DNA of 64,000 nt from Paracoccus sp. SMMA_5_TC (GTDB taxonomy: Bacteria > Pseudomonadota > Alphaproteobacteria > Rhodobacterales > Rhodobacteraceae). Location of the stretch: positions 959,001 to 1,023,000 of the forward strand of contig NZ_CP102355.1 of assembly GCF_009696685.2 (NCBI RefSeq). The letters run 5' to 3'. Below the pieces are notes generated by a model. The model was given only the letters and a program-made list of their open reading frames with translations, was not told the origin of the DNA and did no database searches. A program made the translations under genes and the position numbers. Below, one piece after another: positions 26,809 to 35,698 of this stretch (its first letter is position 1; each line of letters starts with the position of its first letter).

Positions 26809-27909
26809 TCAGTTCACCACAAGTTCGGCGTGCAAGGCGCCGGCGGAATGGATCGTCTTGAGAATGTCGATCATGTCGCGCGGTCGCACCCCCAATGCGT
26901 TCAGGCCTGTGACCACGGCAGAGAGCGACGTTTCCCCGCCCACCTCGGCAAAGCCGATGCCGGGTTCCTGGGTGATGTCGACCTGTGTGCGGGGCACAAC
27001 CACAGTTTCGCCCGGGGCAAAGGGATTGGGCTGCGACACCATCGGCGCTTCCCGCACGCGCAGCGTCAGGTTGCCCTGCGACACCGCAACGCGCGAAATG
27101 CGCACGTCCTGTCCCAGAACGATGGTGCCGGATTTCTGATCGATTACCACACGCGCGACCGTCTGCGGCTCGACCTGGATATTTTCGATCCGTCCGACAA
27201 GGCGCGTCAGGCTCGGCTGGCCCAGAACATCGGCGCGAATGTTGATGGTGCCGGCATCGGTCGCCTCGGCCAGGTTGGCGCCGAAATTCCGGTTGATTGC
27301 AGCCTCGATGCGTGTGGCGGTGGTGAAATCCGGGTTGCGCAGCGCCAGGCGAAAGCTGGTCATCTGCGAAAAATCAAAAGCCACCTCGCGTTCGATCCGG
27401 GCGCCGCCGGGAATCGCGGCCGCGGTGGGCACGCCCTGCACCACCGATGCAGCCTCGCCCGCGGCTGCGACGCCGCCCGCCAGGACCGCGCCCTGTGCGA
27501 CGGCATAGATTTCGCCATCGGCCGCGTTCAATGGCGTCATCACAAGGGTGCCGCCCAGCAGGCTTTTTGCATCGCCGATGGCCGAAACACTGACATCGAT
27601 GCGCGACCCCGAGCGTGCGAAAGGCGGCAGTGTCGCAGTCACGATCACCGCCGCCACGTTCTTTGCACGGACGGCATCCTCGGTCACATTTACACCCAGA
27701 CGTTCCAGCAGGGTGCCCAGCATCTGCTCGGTAAAGGGAGAGTTGCGGAAACTGTCGCCCGTGCCGTTCAATCCGACCACCAGACCGTAACCGACCAGAT
27801 CGTTACCGCGCACGCCGTCGATGTTGACCAGATCCTTGATGCGGACGGGCGCCGCATGGGCGGTAGCGACCAGCGCTGTCAGGATAAGCCCTAGAAGAAA
27901 TCGGATCAT
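26809..27909 (-). CDS. flgI: Flagellar P-ring protein
   Basis: A 366-residue FlgI with a signal peptide (MIRFLLGLILTALVATAHA). It starts the mature part with VRIKDLVNIDGVRGNDLVGYGLVVGL, the hallmark of FlgI, and continues with GTGDS and the NVTEDAVRAKNVAAVIVTA block. It ends in a C-terminal RPRDMIDILKTIHSAGALHAEL helix. FlgI assembles in the periplasm around the distal rod as the peptidoglycan-layer ring. It is the last gene of the local flagellar run, overlapping the end of flgL by four bases. The usual downstream flagellar neighbour is absent: the next gene is a convergent carbonic anhydrase. Confidence 0.96.
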   Translation of the reverse strand: MIRFLLGLILTALVATAHAAPVRIKDLVNIDGVRGNDLVGYGLVVGLNGTGDSFRNSPFTEQMLGTLLERLGVNVTEDAVRAKNVAAVIVTATLPPFARSGSRIDVSVSAIGDAKSLLGGTLVMTPLNAADGEIYAVAQGAVLAGGVAAAGEAASVVQGVPTAAAIPGGARIEREVAFDFSQMTSFRLALRNPDFTTATRIEAAINRNFGANLAEATDAGTINIRADVLGQPSLTRLVGRIENIQVEPQTVARVVIDQKSGTIVLGQDVRISRVAVSQGNLTLRVREAPMVSQPNPFAPGETVVVPRTQVDITQEPGIGFAEVGGETSLSAVVTGLNALGVRPRDMIDILKTIHSAGALHAELVVN

Positions 27910-28922
27910 AGGTAATCTGTCAGCTTCAGCCGCGACAGCCGCGCGGTCATCATGTAAATGGTCTGCATCGCGGTCTCAGCCTCTTGCAAAGCAACGGCGG
28001 TTTCATACGGATCGGCACCGATCAGGTCGCTGCGCGATTTCCGGATCTGTGCGATCTCTTCGTCGTGGCGTTGGGCCAAGGACTGAACCCTTGCCTGCTG
28101 GTCGCCGACACCGGCACGGGCTACCGTCAACAGCTTTTCAACCGCGTGCAGCTTGCCCCCTGCCGCCGAAACCAACTCGCGGAGCGCGCCGGTGTTGCCG
28201 GCAACAGCAGCGCGTGCGCCGCTGCTCAACATGGCAAAGCCCTTGAACAATTCACGAAATTCCGGGTCGGCGGCGGTCAGCATGTTGCCCATCGCGGTAT
28301 TGTCATCCACAAGCATGCCCGCGCCCGCTGCTTCCCCACCCAGATAACCGATGTCCAGAAACCCGCCGGTCCCGGGTGGTGCGTCGAACCATTGGTCGAT
28401 CCGCGCGATCACATCGGCAACGTTCGTCGCACCGGCCAGGTGGCTGTTCAAGGCGGTCGTGAAGGTGTCGAAATCGGCCAGCGCGGGAGTGTCCGAGCGC
28501 GTTCCTGCAAAGAGAAATTTCCCGGCCAACTCGCTGTTCAACCGTGCGAAGATGCCAGCAAAGCTTGTTTGTGCTGCATCTGCCCGCATCTGCAAGATGG
28601 CGGGATCGGCGGTTTCAGCCTCGATGATCAAGCCAGCGCCGAAAGCGTTTGCCTGATCCTGGATGAATTTCAGACTGTCCTGCACCAGGTTCAGTGCCTG
28701 CCCCAGTTCGGTTGTGTTTTCCCGCCATGTCTGAACTGCGTCCAGGCGGGTCTGCATGTGGGAAAGACGGGTCAGATCGCCTCGCAGATGCTGGGAAATG
28801 TCGGCTTTGACCCCGCTGGCCTGCTCGACGGTCAGACGATTGATGCGCTGCTTGGCATTGGCCTGCGCCAGGCGCAGCTGCAGATTGCGCGACAGATCCC
28901 CGACGGCAGATTTCATGGTCAT
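27906..28922 (-). CDS. flgL: Flagellar hook-filament junction protein FlgL (HAP3), flagellin-like
   Basis: A 338-residue FlgL. The N-terminal D0/D1 helix carries SRNLQLRLAQANAKQRINRLT and the C-terminal helix ETAMQTIYMMTARLSRLKLTDYL, the coiled pair shared with flagellin. The middle domain includes GKFLFAGTRSDTPAL, a recognisable FlgL segment. It caps the hook-filament junction together with FlgK. Its ATG overlaps the flgK stop by four bases and its stop overlaps flgI, so flgK-flgL-flgI are tightly coupled. The symbol follows position and the FAGT-type motif. Confidence 0.9.
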   Translation of the reverse strand: MTMKSAVGDLSRNLQLRLAQANAKQRINRLTVEQASGVKADISQHLRGDLTRLSHMQTRLDAVQTWRENTTELGQALNLVQDSLKFIQDQANAFGAGLIIEAETADPAILQMRADAAQTSFAGIFARLNSELAGKFLFAGTRSDTPALADFDTFTTALNSHLAGATNVADVIARIDQWFDAPPGTGGFLDIGYLGGEAAGAGMLVDDNTAMGNMLTAADPEFRELFKGFAMLSSGARAAVAGNTGALRELVSAAGGKLHAVEKLLTVARAGVGDQQARVQSLAQRHDEEIAQIRKSRSDLIGADPYETAVALQEAETAMQTIYMMTARLSRLKLTDYL

Positions 28923-30370
28923 TTCACCCCCAGGATCGTGTCGAGCATCTCGTTGGCAGTCTGCAAAACCTTGGCATTCGCGGCATAGGCGCGCTCCAGT
29001 GCCATCAGGCTTTCCATCTCCTGGTCGCTATCGACCCCCTCGGCCAGCAGCGCCTGTTTCAGGCTGTTGCCGTGAGTCTGAAGTTGATCGAGCCGACCTT
29101 CTGCGGCGACCCGCTCGGTTGCGATGATCGACGCGATACCCCCGGTCAGCCCGCCAATGCTGCGAGCCGGACCAGACAATGCCAGGGATACCGGCGTCCG
29201 GGCTGTCTCAAACGCTTGGACCATGCGGTTGATCAGTGTTGAATTGCCCACATCGCCGGGGGTCGCGGCGCTCATGCCTGCCCGTATCCGCCAGAGTTGC
29301 CCGCCCGCTTGCGGATCCGCGGCCGGGTTCAAGGCGATGCGTCCGGCAAAGCCGACTTCGTTCAGGGGATCAAGAGCCGATGCACCGTCCGAGAACAGAC
29401 CGGGCTGACCGGCAGCAAGCGTGCCGTCGATGGCCGGATCGGCAAGACGATCATAGATTTCGCGTGCGAGACCGTCCAGTCGTGCCTGATGGGCGGGGGC
29501 CAGCGTGTCGCGGATCGCCAGGTTGGCCGCAATACGACCACCTTCAAACATGGTCTTGTGTGCGGCACTCATCGGTGCGCCACCGACCATGATCTGACCA
29601 AGATCACCATTGGCCACGGTCATCTGGGGTGTCATCGCGGTCACGCCGACGAAATCGATCGCCAGCGGCGTGGTCCCGTCCAGCAGCGCAAACCCACTGT
29701 CCGAAAAGATGGCGACTGTGCCGTTTTCACGCGGAACCTCGCGGATACGCACCAGACCCGAGAGATCATCGATGATCTTCTGCCGGGCGTCCAGCAAGGC
29801 GGAACTGTCCTGTCCCTGAGCGGCAAGGCTGACGATATTGCGATTCAGATTCGCGATTTCGTGCAAGCTCTTGTTCAGCGTTTCGATATCCCTTGCGATG
29901 GCCTGGTCGGCACGCAGCCTTTCATCCTGGATGGTCCGGGAAATTCCGTTCAGCTTTCCTGCAAGGTTGCGTGCGCTATCGACCACTGCCATCAGACGCT
30001 GATCGCTGTCAGGTCTGGCGCTTGCCTGGGTCAGCGCGGTGTTGAAAGACGAAAGCGCGCCTAGCAGCGACCCGGTTTGCGTCACATCGCCAAATGCCGT
30101 TTCCAAGGTGACGGCGAAATGCGACAGCGCATCAGCCTGGCTTCTGCCCGCGTTCGCCAGACGGTATTCGCGCAGAAGATCGGCATTCACCGCCCGGGCT
30201 ATTCCATCGATCCGAACACCGCCGCTATGGGTTTGCGGCGACAGGGCAAGGCTGCGGCGACCGTAGCCTTCGGTCAAGGCGTTCGCGAGGTTTGACGCGG
30301 TCACCTCGGTTCCCCGCGAAACTGCGGTCAGACCAGAGACCGCGTTCATGATCGCTGACGAAATGCTCAT
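28919..30370 (-). CDS. flgK: Flagellar hook-associated protein FlgK (HAP1)
   Basis: A 483-residue FlgK. It starts with SISSAIMNAVSGLTAVSRGTEVTASNLAN, a rod/hook-type N-terminal motif. The HAP1-specific ALSSFNTALTQASARPDS and LNKSLHEIANLNRNI blocks follow, then a C-terminal ESLMALERAYAANAKVLQTANEMLDTIL helix. It is the first junction protein between hook and filament and is exported by the flagellar type III apparatus, which explains the absence of a signal peptide. It lies 30 bases downstream of flgE on the same strand. Codon choice and base composition look less G+C-rich than in the surrounding non-flagellar genes. Confidence 0.94.
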   Translation of the reverse strand: MSISSAIMNAVSGLTAVSRGTEVTASNLANALTEGYGRRSLALSPQTHSGGVRIDGIARAVNADLLREYRLANAGRSQADALSHFAVTLETAFGDVTQTGSLLGALSSFNTALTQASARPDSDQRLMAVVDSARNLAGKLNGISRTIQDERLRADQAIARDIETLNKSLHEIANLNRNIVSLAAQGQDSSALLDARQKIIDDLSGLVRIREVPRENGTVAIFSDSGFALLDGTTPLAIDFVGVTAMTPQMTVANGDLGQIMVGGAPMSAAHKTMFEGGRIAANLAIRDTLAPAHQARLDGLAREIYDRLADPAIDGTLAAGQPGLFSDGASALDPLNEVGFAGRIALNPAADPQAGGQLWRIRAGMSAATPGDVGNSTLINRMVQAFETARTPVSLALSGPARSIGGLTGGIASIIATERVAAEGRLDQLQTHGNSLKQALLAEGVDSDQEMESLMALERAYAANAKVLQTANEMLDTILGVK

Positions 30371-30400
30371 CTACGCCTCGTTAGGATAAGGGGTGGATTA

Positions 30401-31735
30401 CTAGCGCTTGAGATTGGCGGTTTCCTGAAGCATCTCGTCCACGGTCTGGATCACCTTGGCGTTCGATGTATAGGCGCGCTGGGTCTGGATCAGGTCGGTC
30501 AGTTCCGCGGCGACATCGGTCGTTGACGCTTCGCGGGCATAGCCGACCATGCTGCCGGTCGGCCCGTCACCTGCGTTCCACAGGTAGAACGGTCCCGATT
30601 CCGACGAGATGCGATAGGTCTGATTGTCATTTGCAATCAAACCGTTCGGATTCGGGACATCGACCAGGGGAATCTGATATAATGTCCGGCTGAAGCCGGT
30701 ATCATAGGTGGCTTTCAGATAGCCGTGCTCGTCCACCTCGAGCCCGGTCAGATTGCCCACCGGCGAGCCATTCTTTGTCACATTTGCCGAGGAAAACCCG
30801 GCGGCGAGCTGGGTGATGCCGTTCGCGTCCCCATAGCGGCCGACATTGATGGCCATGGGCCCGTTCGCCCCGGTGACGGTAACGGCTCCGCTGACCGGAT
30901 CATAGGCCCCGCCGGTGACAGCTGTTACTGCCGACAGCGTTCCTGCCCCCGGCTGGGTGTCGCGGAATGTCAGCGTAAAGGTTCCAATCAACGATTCATC
31001 AGCCGCAGTCCCGGCATCGTCGACAATGGCGCTGTCGCGGATCTCGACGGTCCAGCTGTTGGTGCGGGTTCCGGCCGGGCCGCTGACATCAGGGGTCAGG
31101 GTAAAGCGCATCCTCTCGGATCCGCCGAGATTGCTGAAATATTCAACTTCGACTTCGCGCGCATCGCCTGCGGCACCCCCGATCGCATCATTGGCCGGCA
31201 GGTTCAGGCCCAGGTTGATCCGCGTCGTGGGATCGGCCGATTTCTGGCTGGAGTTTATCCGGATCGCCTGCAATCCGGTGGCCGAATCGCGCGGTTGTGC
31301 CGGCACGGTCCCATCCGCCGCAGCTGGCCAGCCCATCAGCACCAGCCCCGAACTGGTACGCAGGAAACCTTCGTCATCCAGCCTGAAGGCGCCGGTGGTG
31401 GTCATCATCAGGCTGCGGTTGCCCGTGCCCGCCATGGCGGCGGCGGTGTCGGTTACAGGCAGCATGCCGCGCCCCGAAATCGCAATGTCCAGAGGATGAG
31501 CAGTGCCGACGATATTGCCGCGCTGATCGATGTTGCGTTCGCTCAGCGCCCGCACACCGCCGGCCGTATAGCTGCCACCCCGGCCCTCATTGATCACCAG
31601 GCTTTCAAAGGCCGTGGTCACCCGCTTGTAGCCATAGGTGCCCGAATTCGCGATATTGTCGGAAATGCCCGAGAGCCGGGTCGAGTTCGCCGACAGTCCC
31701 AATACGCTGGCATTCAAGGCGGAAGAGATCGACAT
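30401..31735 (-). CDS. flgE: Flagellar hook protein FlgE
   Basis: A 444-residue hook protein, a normal length for FlgE. The N-terminal SISSALNASVLGLSANSTRLSGISDNIANSGTYGYKR is the rod/hook signature. FlgE-specific segments GRGMLPVTD, GAFRLDDEGFLRTSSGLVLMGWPA and VDEHGYLKATYDTG follow. The C-terminal helix is VAAELTDLIQTQRAYTSNAKVIQTVDEMLQETANL. It builds the universal joint between motor and filament. A CtrA-like box lies 48-62 bases before its start codon, and the gene heads flgE-flgK-flgL-flgI. Confidence 0.95.
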   Translation of the reverse strand: MSISSALNASVLGLSANSTRLSGISDNIANSGTYGYKRVTTAFESLVINEGRGGSYTAGGVRALSERNIDQRGNIVGTAHPLDIAISGRGMLPVTDTAAAMAGTGNRSLMMTTTGAFRLDDEGFLRTSSGLVLMGWPAAADGTVPAQPRDSATGLQAIRINSSQKSADPTTRINLGLNLPANDAIGGAAGDAREVEVEYFSNLGGSERMRFTLTPDVSGPAGTRTNSWTVEIRDSAIVDDAGTAADESLIGTFTLTFRDTQPGAGTLSAVTAVTGGAYDPVSGAVTVTGANGPMAINVGRYGDANGITQLAAGFSSANVTKNGSPVGNLTGLEVDEHGYLKATYDTGFSRTLYQIPLVDVPNPNGLIANDNQTYRISSESGPFYLWNAGDGPTGSMVGYAREASTTDVAAELTDLIQTQRAYTSNAKVIQTVDEMLQETANLKR

Positions 31736-31782
31736 TGTGACACCCTTTGTGGCTTGCTGCGGTGCATGATGGCGGTCAGGGG

Positions 31783-31797
31783 TTAATTTCCCCCTAA
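31783..31797 (-). promoter_or_regulatory. CtrA-like binding site upstream of flgE
   Basis: On the minus strand the sequence reads TTAG-GGGGAAA-TTAA, one mismatch from the CtrA consensus TTAA-N7-TTAA, followed by CC as in TTAACC half-sites. It lies 48-62 bases upstream of the flgE ATG. CtrA controls flagellar and gene transfer agent genes in Rhodobacterales. The assignment is by motif only. Confidence 0.5.
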
Positions 31798-31813
31798 TCC
31801 GGCCGGTCGCGGT

Positions 31814-32614
31814 CTAGCGCAGCAGAATGATTTCGATTCGATTGTTGCCGGGATCCATGGGATTGACCGAACGGTTGCGCCGGTCGGCATGGGCGGTCAC
31901 GCGCTGCACCCTTGTCATGTCGAAGCCGGCATCCTGCATCAGGTTGCGGACGGCATGGGCGCGGGCATCCGAAAGCGCCCAGACCGGCGACTGGATCAGC
32001 ATTTCGGGATAGGCACGGACATGGCCGCCGATGGCGATATCGTTGCGCACCCGCCCCAACACCTGCGACAGGATAGCTGCCAGGTCACGCAGCGCGGCGG
32101 TGGGCTGGGCGCTGTCCCCATCGAAAAGCGGTGCGTCCACCAGATCGGTCAGTTCGATCACCAGGCCTTCATCGGTCATCCGCGTGACCACATGGCGCAG
32201 CAGGTTGACCTTTTGCAGCGATTCGGCGCCACTGCCGGTCAGCTGGTTCTGGATGTGACGCGCCAGTTGTTCGAATGCGGCATCCTGCTGGCGAAGGGCC
32301 TGGCCGGCCAGCGAATCGCGCGAGGCGCCTGCCCCCTGGCCCGAATCGGTGGTCGCGTCCTGCTTGAGCCCCCCATAGGGACCATCGCTGCCGCTGCCGG
32401 TGCGCTGGACGATGGTGGGGTTGAAATATTCCGCCAGGCCCTGGCGCTGTTTTTCCGTGGTGGCATTCAACAGCCACATCAGCAGAAAGAACGCCATCAT
32501 GGCGGTGACGAAATCGGCATAGGCCACTTTCCAGGCGCCGCCGTGATGGCCGCCGCCCTGTGCCCCTTGCACGCGCTTGATGATGATGGGACCACTGCCC
32601 CCGGTCGCGGCCAT
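31814..32614 (-). CDS. motB: Flagellar motor protein MotB
   Basis: A 266-residue stator protein. A short cytoplasmic start is followed by one TM helix holding the proton-channel Asp D34 (AYADFVTAMMAFFLLMWLL). A plug/linker region comes next, then an OmpA-like peptidoglycan-binding domain in the C-terminal 130 residues, with the closing SVNPMDPGNNRIEIILL motif. MotB anchors the MotA/MotB stator to the wall. MotA is not in the window. It sits upstream of flgE with its own CtrA-like box and a 78-base gap to flgE. Confidence 0.95.
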   Translation of the reverse strand: MAATGGSGPIIIKRVQGAQGGGHHGGAWKVAYADFVTAMMAFFLLMWLLNATTEKQRQGLAEYFNPTIVQRTGSGSDGPYGGLKQDATTDSGQGAGASRDSLAGQALRQQDAAFEQLARHIQNQLTGSGAESLQKVNLLRHVVTRMTDEGLVIELTDLVDAPLFDGDSAQPTAALRDLAAILSQVLGRVRNDIAIGGHVRAYPEMLIQSPVWALSDARAHAVRNLMQDAGFDMTRVQRVTAHADRRNRSVNPMDPGNNRIEIILLR

Positions 32615-32659
32615 GCCGAAAATCCTTTCCTGACCGGGGAAAGGTTTACCGACGCACCC

Positions 32660-32674
32660 CTAATATCCAGTTAA
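32660..32674 (-). promoter_or_regulatory. CtrA-like binding site upstream of motB
   Basis: On the minus strand the sequence reads TTAA-CTGGATA-TTAG, one mismatch from TTAA-N7-TTAA. It lies 46-60 bases upstream of the motB ATG, nearly the same distance as the similar box before flgE, and is followed by GGGG as in that site. The matched position in two flagellar promoters is the main support. Confidence 0.5.
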
Positions 32675-32678
32675 CAGA

Positions 32679-34262
32679 TCAAATGCCCCGCATTTCCTGC
32701 AGGATCCGCCGCGCGGCCATTTCGGCGATCATGATGGTCGGGCTGTTGGTATTTCCCGATGTGATCGTCGGCATGATCGAGGCGTCTACGACGCGCAACC
32801 CCTTGATCCCCCGCAGCTTCAGGTCCGGGTCAAGAACGGCTTGCGGGTCTGTTCCCATCCGCACGGTGCCCACGGGATGAAAGATCGTGGTGCCCACACG
32901 TCCTGCGGCGCGGGCCAGGGCTTCGTCGCTGTCCTCGCCCGGGCCGGGAGCAAATTCCTGTGGCTGATAGCGTGCCATCGGTGCCTGGGCCATGATCTTT
33001 CGCGTCAGGCGGATCGCGCGCGCGGCAACAATCCGGTCGGCCGCAGCCGACAGATATTTCGGATCGATTTCCGGCGGCACCCGCGGATCGGCCGAGGTGA
33101 TGCGGACATGGCCGCGGCTCTCGGGCCGCAGGTGGCAGACGCTGGCGGTCATGGCCGGAAAGTCGTGCAGCGGGCTGCCAAAGGCATCCAGGCTCAGCGG
33201 CTGCACATGGTATTCCAGATCGGGGGTGGCGACATCGGGACCGCTGCGGGCAAAGGCGCCCAGCTGACTTGGGGCCATGCTCATCGGGCCGCTGCGCAAC
33301 AAGGCGTATTCCAGCCCGATGCGCGCCTTGCCCCACAGGCTGGCGGCCATCTGGTTCAACGTCCGCGCCCCGCTCAGGCGATAGGCGCAGCGGATTTGCA
33401 GATGGTCTTGCAGGTTGTCGCCCACTGCGGCATCCTGCAGCACGGTGATCCCCAGGGATTGCAGCAGCGACCCCGGGCCGATTCCGGACAGTTGCAGGAT
33501 CTGCGGGCTACCGATGGCCCCGGCCGACAGGATCACATTCGCGCCCCGCAGCACGGCACCGTCCAGCAGCTCGATACCGACGGCGCGCCGGTCCTCAACC
33601 AGAACCCGCCGCACCTGCCGGCCCGTCATCAGCTGCAGGTTCGGGCGCGACAGCGCCGGACGCAGGAACGCCTTTGCCGTTGAAACCCGCAGACCGCGGC
33701 GCTGATTCACCCTGAAATAGCCGACGCCCTCGTTGTCGCCGGTGTTGAAATCGTCCGATGCCGGGATCCCTGCCGCCTGAGCGGCCAGGGCAAAATCGTC
33801 CAGGATGTCCCAGCGCAGCCGCTGCGCTTCGACCCGCCATTCGCCGCCGACCCCGTGATGTTCAGAGGCGCCGGCGAAGTGGTCCTCGCTGGCCAGGAAC
33901 AGCGGTCTTACGTCATCCCACCCCCAGCCCGTGCAACCCAGTTGGCGCCAGTGGTCGTAATCCGCCGCCTGACCTCGCAGATAAAGCATGCCGTTGATCG
34001 ACGAGCAGCCGCCCAGAACGCGCCCGCGCGGATACAGAAGCGAGCGGCCTTCCAGCCCGGCCTGCGGCGCTGTGCGATAGCCCCAGTCGGTGCGCGGATT
34101 GCCGATGCAGTAAAGATAACCGATCGGAATATGGATCCAGGGATAGGAGTCGCGGCCGCCGGCCTCGATCAGCAGAACCTTGATGCGGGGATCTGCGGAC
34201 AGGCGGTTGGCAAGGACGCAGCCCGCACTTCCGGCGCCGACGATGATGAAATCAAGGTCCAT
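32679..34262 (-). CDS. GMC family oxidoreductase (choline/alcohol dehydrogenase-like)
   Basis: A 527-residue FAD enzyme. The N-terminal FAD site is FIIVGAGSAGCVLANRLS with the acidic LLIEAGG end. GMC signature 1 is GRVLGGCSSINGMLYLRG and signature 2 is GAIGSPQILQLSGIGP. The C-terminal active-site His is in TIFHPVGTVRMG and the paired Asn in SGNTNSPTIMIAE. Length and motifs resemble choline and alcohol dehydrogenases, but the acceptor alcohol cannot be decided. No betaine aldehyde dehydrogenase or choline transporter is nearby. It is divergent from the pqi operon (105-base gap) and 64 bases upstream of motB, with the motB CtrA-like box inside that gap. Confidence 0.92.
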   Translation of the reverse strand: MDLDFIIVGAGSAGCVLANRLSADPRIKVLLIEAGGRDSYPWIHIPIGYLYCIGNPRTDWGYRTAPQAGLEGRSLLYPRGRVLGGCSSINGMLYLRGQAADYDHWRQLGCTGWGWDDVRPLFLASEDHFAGASEHHGVGGEWRVEAQRLRWDILDDFALAAQAAGIPASDDFNTGDNEGVGYFRVNQRRGLRVSTAKAFLRPALSRPNLQLMTGRQVRRVLVEDRRAVGIELLDGAVLRGANVILSAGAIGSPQILQLSGIGPGSLLQSLGITVLQDAAVGDNLQDHLQIRCAYRLSGARTLNQMAASLWGKARIGLEYALLRSGPMSMAPSQLGAFARSGPDVATPDLEYHVQPLSLDAFGSPLHDFPAMTASVCHLRPESRGHVRITSADPRVPPEIDPKYLSAAADRIVAARAIRLTRKIMAQAPMARYQPQEFAPGPGEDSDEALARAAGRVGTTIFHPVGTVRMGTDPQAVLDPDLKLRGIKGLRVVDASIMPTITSGNTNSPTIMIAEMAARRILQEMRGI

Positions 34263-34367
34263 CTGCCCCTCTGCGTTGGCGTCGCTGTCGCGTCACTGTA
34301 GAAAGCGGGCCCTCGGGCTGCAAGCGAGCCACCTTGCACGCCGCATTGCCCGCGATATTCTGCCCCC

Positions 34368-35048
34368 ATGTTGGCCGAGGGTGAATACGACCTGAACACA
34401 GGCGCGGGGCTGATTGCCTGTCCGCGCTGCGATGCCTTGCACCTGGAACGCAATCTGGAGCCGGGGGAAACGGCGCGCTGCGTGCGCTGCAACACGGTCC
34501 TGGCCAGCCCGCGCACCGGCGCCTTTACCCGCATCATCGCATTATCCTTTACCGCGTTGGTGCTGATGGTGGCGGCGGTGTTCTTTCCGTTTCTGGAAAT
34601 CTCGCGCATGGGCTTTGGCAACGAAACCTCGCTTTTCGGGGTGGCGCTGGCGTTCTCGCACGGGGCGCTGCTGCCGCTGACGGTGCTGGTCCTGGCCAGC
34701 ATCGTCGGCCTGCCGGTGCTGCGGGCGTTGCTGCTGGTCTATACGCTGCTGCCGCTGAGCCGCCAGCGCCCGCCCTATGCCCATGCGGTGCCCGCCTTTC
34801 GCCTGGCCGAGGCGCTGCGTCCGTGGTCCATGGCCGAGATATTCGTCATCGGCACTGCGGTGGCACTGGTCAAGGTCGCGGGACTGGCCAACATCAGCTT
34901 CGGCCCGGCCTTCTGGGCGTTTTGCGGGCTGATCGTGGTAAATGCGGCCAGCAACGCCTTTACCAGCGCCACCACCATCTGGGACGCGATCGAGGACGGG
35001 GGCCTGGGCACCGACGGGCGCGAAATGCTGCCGGAGCCGCGGCCATGA
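34368..35048 (+). CDS. pqiA: PqiA-like inner-membrane protein, first half
   Basis: A 226-residue membrane protein. A rubredoxin-like zinc knuckle has C18-x2-C21 and C38-x2-C41 (ACPRCDAL; RCVRCNTV). About four TM helices follow (IIALSFTALVLMVAAVFFPF; LLPLTVLVLASIVGLPVLRA). This is one PqiA module; E. coli PqiA carries two in one chain. PqiA/PqiB/PqiC proteins form an intermembrane lipid-transport path, with PqiA in the inner membrane. The stop overlaps the ATG of the second pqiA-like gene by four bases. Confidence 0.9.
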   Translation: MLAEGEYDLNTGAGLIACPRCDALHLERNLEPGETARCVRCNTVLASPRTGAFTRIIALSFTALVLMVAAVFFPFLEISRMGFGNETSLFGVALAFSHGALLPLTVLVLASIVGLPVLRALLLVYTLLPLSRQRPPYAHAVPAFRLAEALRPWSMAEIFVIGTAVALVKVAGLANISFGPAFWAFCGLIVVNAASNAFTSATTIWDAIEDGGLGTDGREMLPEPRP

Positions 35049-35698
35049 CCGACCAGGCCGCGCCGGTGCTGACCGCCCACCGTGCCGGGCTGATCGGATG
35101 CCGTGGCTGCGGTCGTGTCTGGCCGCAAGAAGAAAGCCTCTGCGCGCGCTGCGGCAGCGCCTTGACGCCGCCTGATCGCCGCTGCCTGTCTGCCGTCTGG
35201 GCCTGGTGGCTGGCAGGGTTGATCTTCTACATTCCCGCTAACCTGTTTCCGATGCTCAAGACCACGGTGTTCGGCGGGCTCAACGGCAATAGCGAGTCGA
35301 CGATCCTGGGCGGGGTCGTAGAGCTGATCCACTATGGCAACTGGGGCGTGGCTGCGGTGGTCTTTGTCGCCTCGGTGGTGGTGCCGATCGCCAAGTTCGT
35401 GGCCATTGCCTGGCTGGCGCTGGTTGCGGGGCGTCCAGCCACCGTCCGCGACGCGCACCGGCGGCTGCAGCTTTTCGAGGTGGTGGAATTCATCGGTCGC
35501 TGGTCGATGATCGATGTCTTTGTCGTCGCCATCCTGTCGGCACTGGTGCAGCTGGGGTTTGTCGCCTCGATCCACCCCGGACCTGCGGCGGTGTCGTTTT
35601 CGCTGTCGGTTGCCTTCACCATGCTTTCGGCGCAAAGCTTCGACCCTAGATTGATCTGGCGCGGCCTGCCGCTGCGCAGCCGCAAGGACAGTGCATGA
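35045..35698 (+). CDS. pqiA: PqiA-like inner-membrane protein, second half
   Basis: A 217-residue PqiA-module protein. The zinc knuckle is C19-x2-C22 and C33-x2-C36 (GCRGCGRV; LCARCGSA). About four TM helices follow, with the LIFYIPANLFPMLKTTVFG segment typical of the second module of PqiA. ATG 35045 lies in the ATGA overlap with the first module gene, and its own end overlaps the start of pqiB. The two modules probably act together as the inner-membrane part of the lipid transporter. Confidence 0.9.
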   Translation: MTDQAAPVLTAHRAGLIGCRGCGRVWPQEESLCARCGSALTPPDRRCLSAVWAWWLAGLIFYIPANLFPMLKTTVFGGLNGNSESTILGGVVELIHYGNWGVAAVVFVASVVVPIAKFVAIAWLALVAGRPATVRDAHRRLQLFEVVEFIGRWSMIDVFVVAILSALVQLGFVASIHPGPAAVSFSLSVAFTMLSAQSFDPRLIWRGLPLRSRKDSA

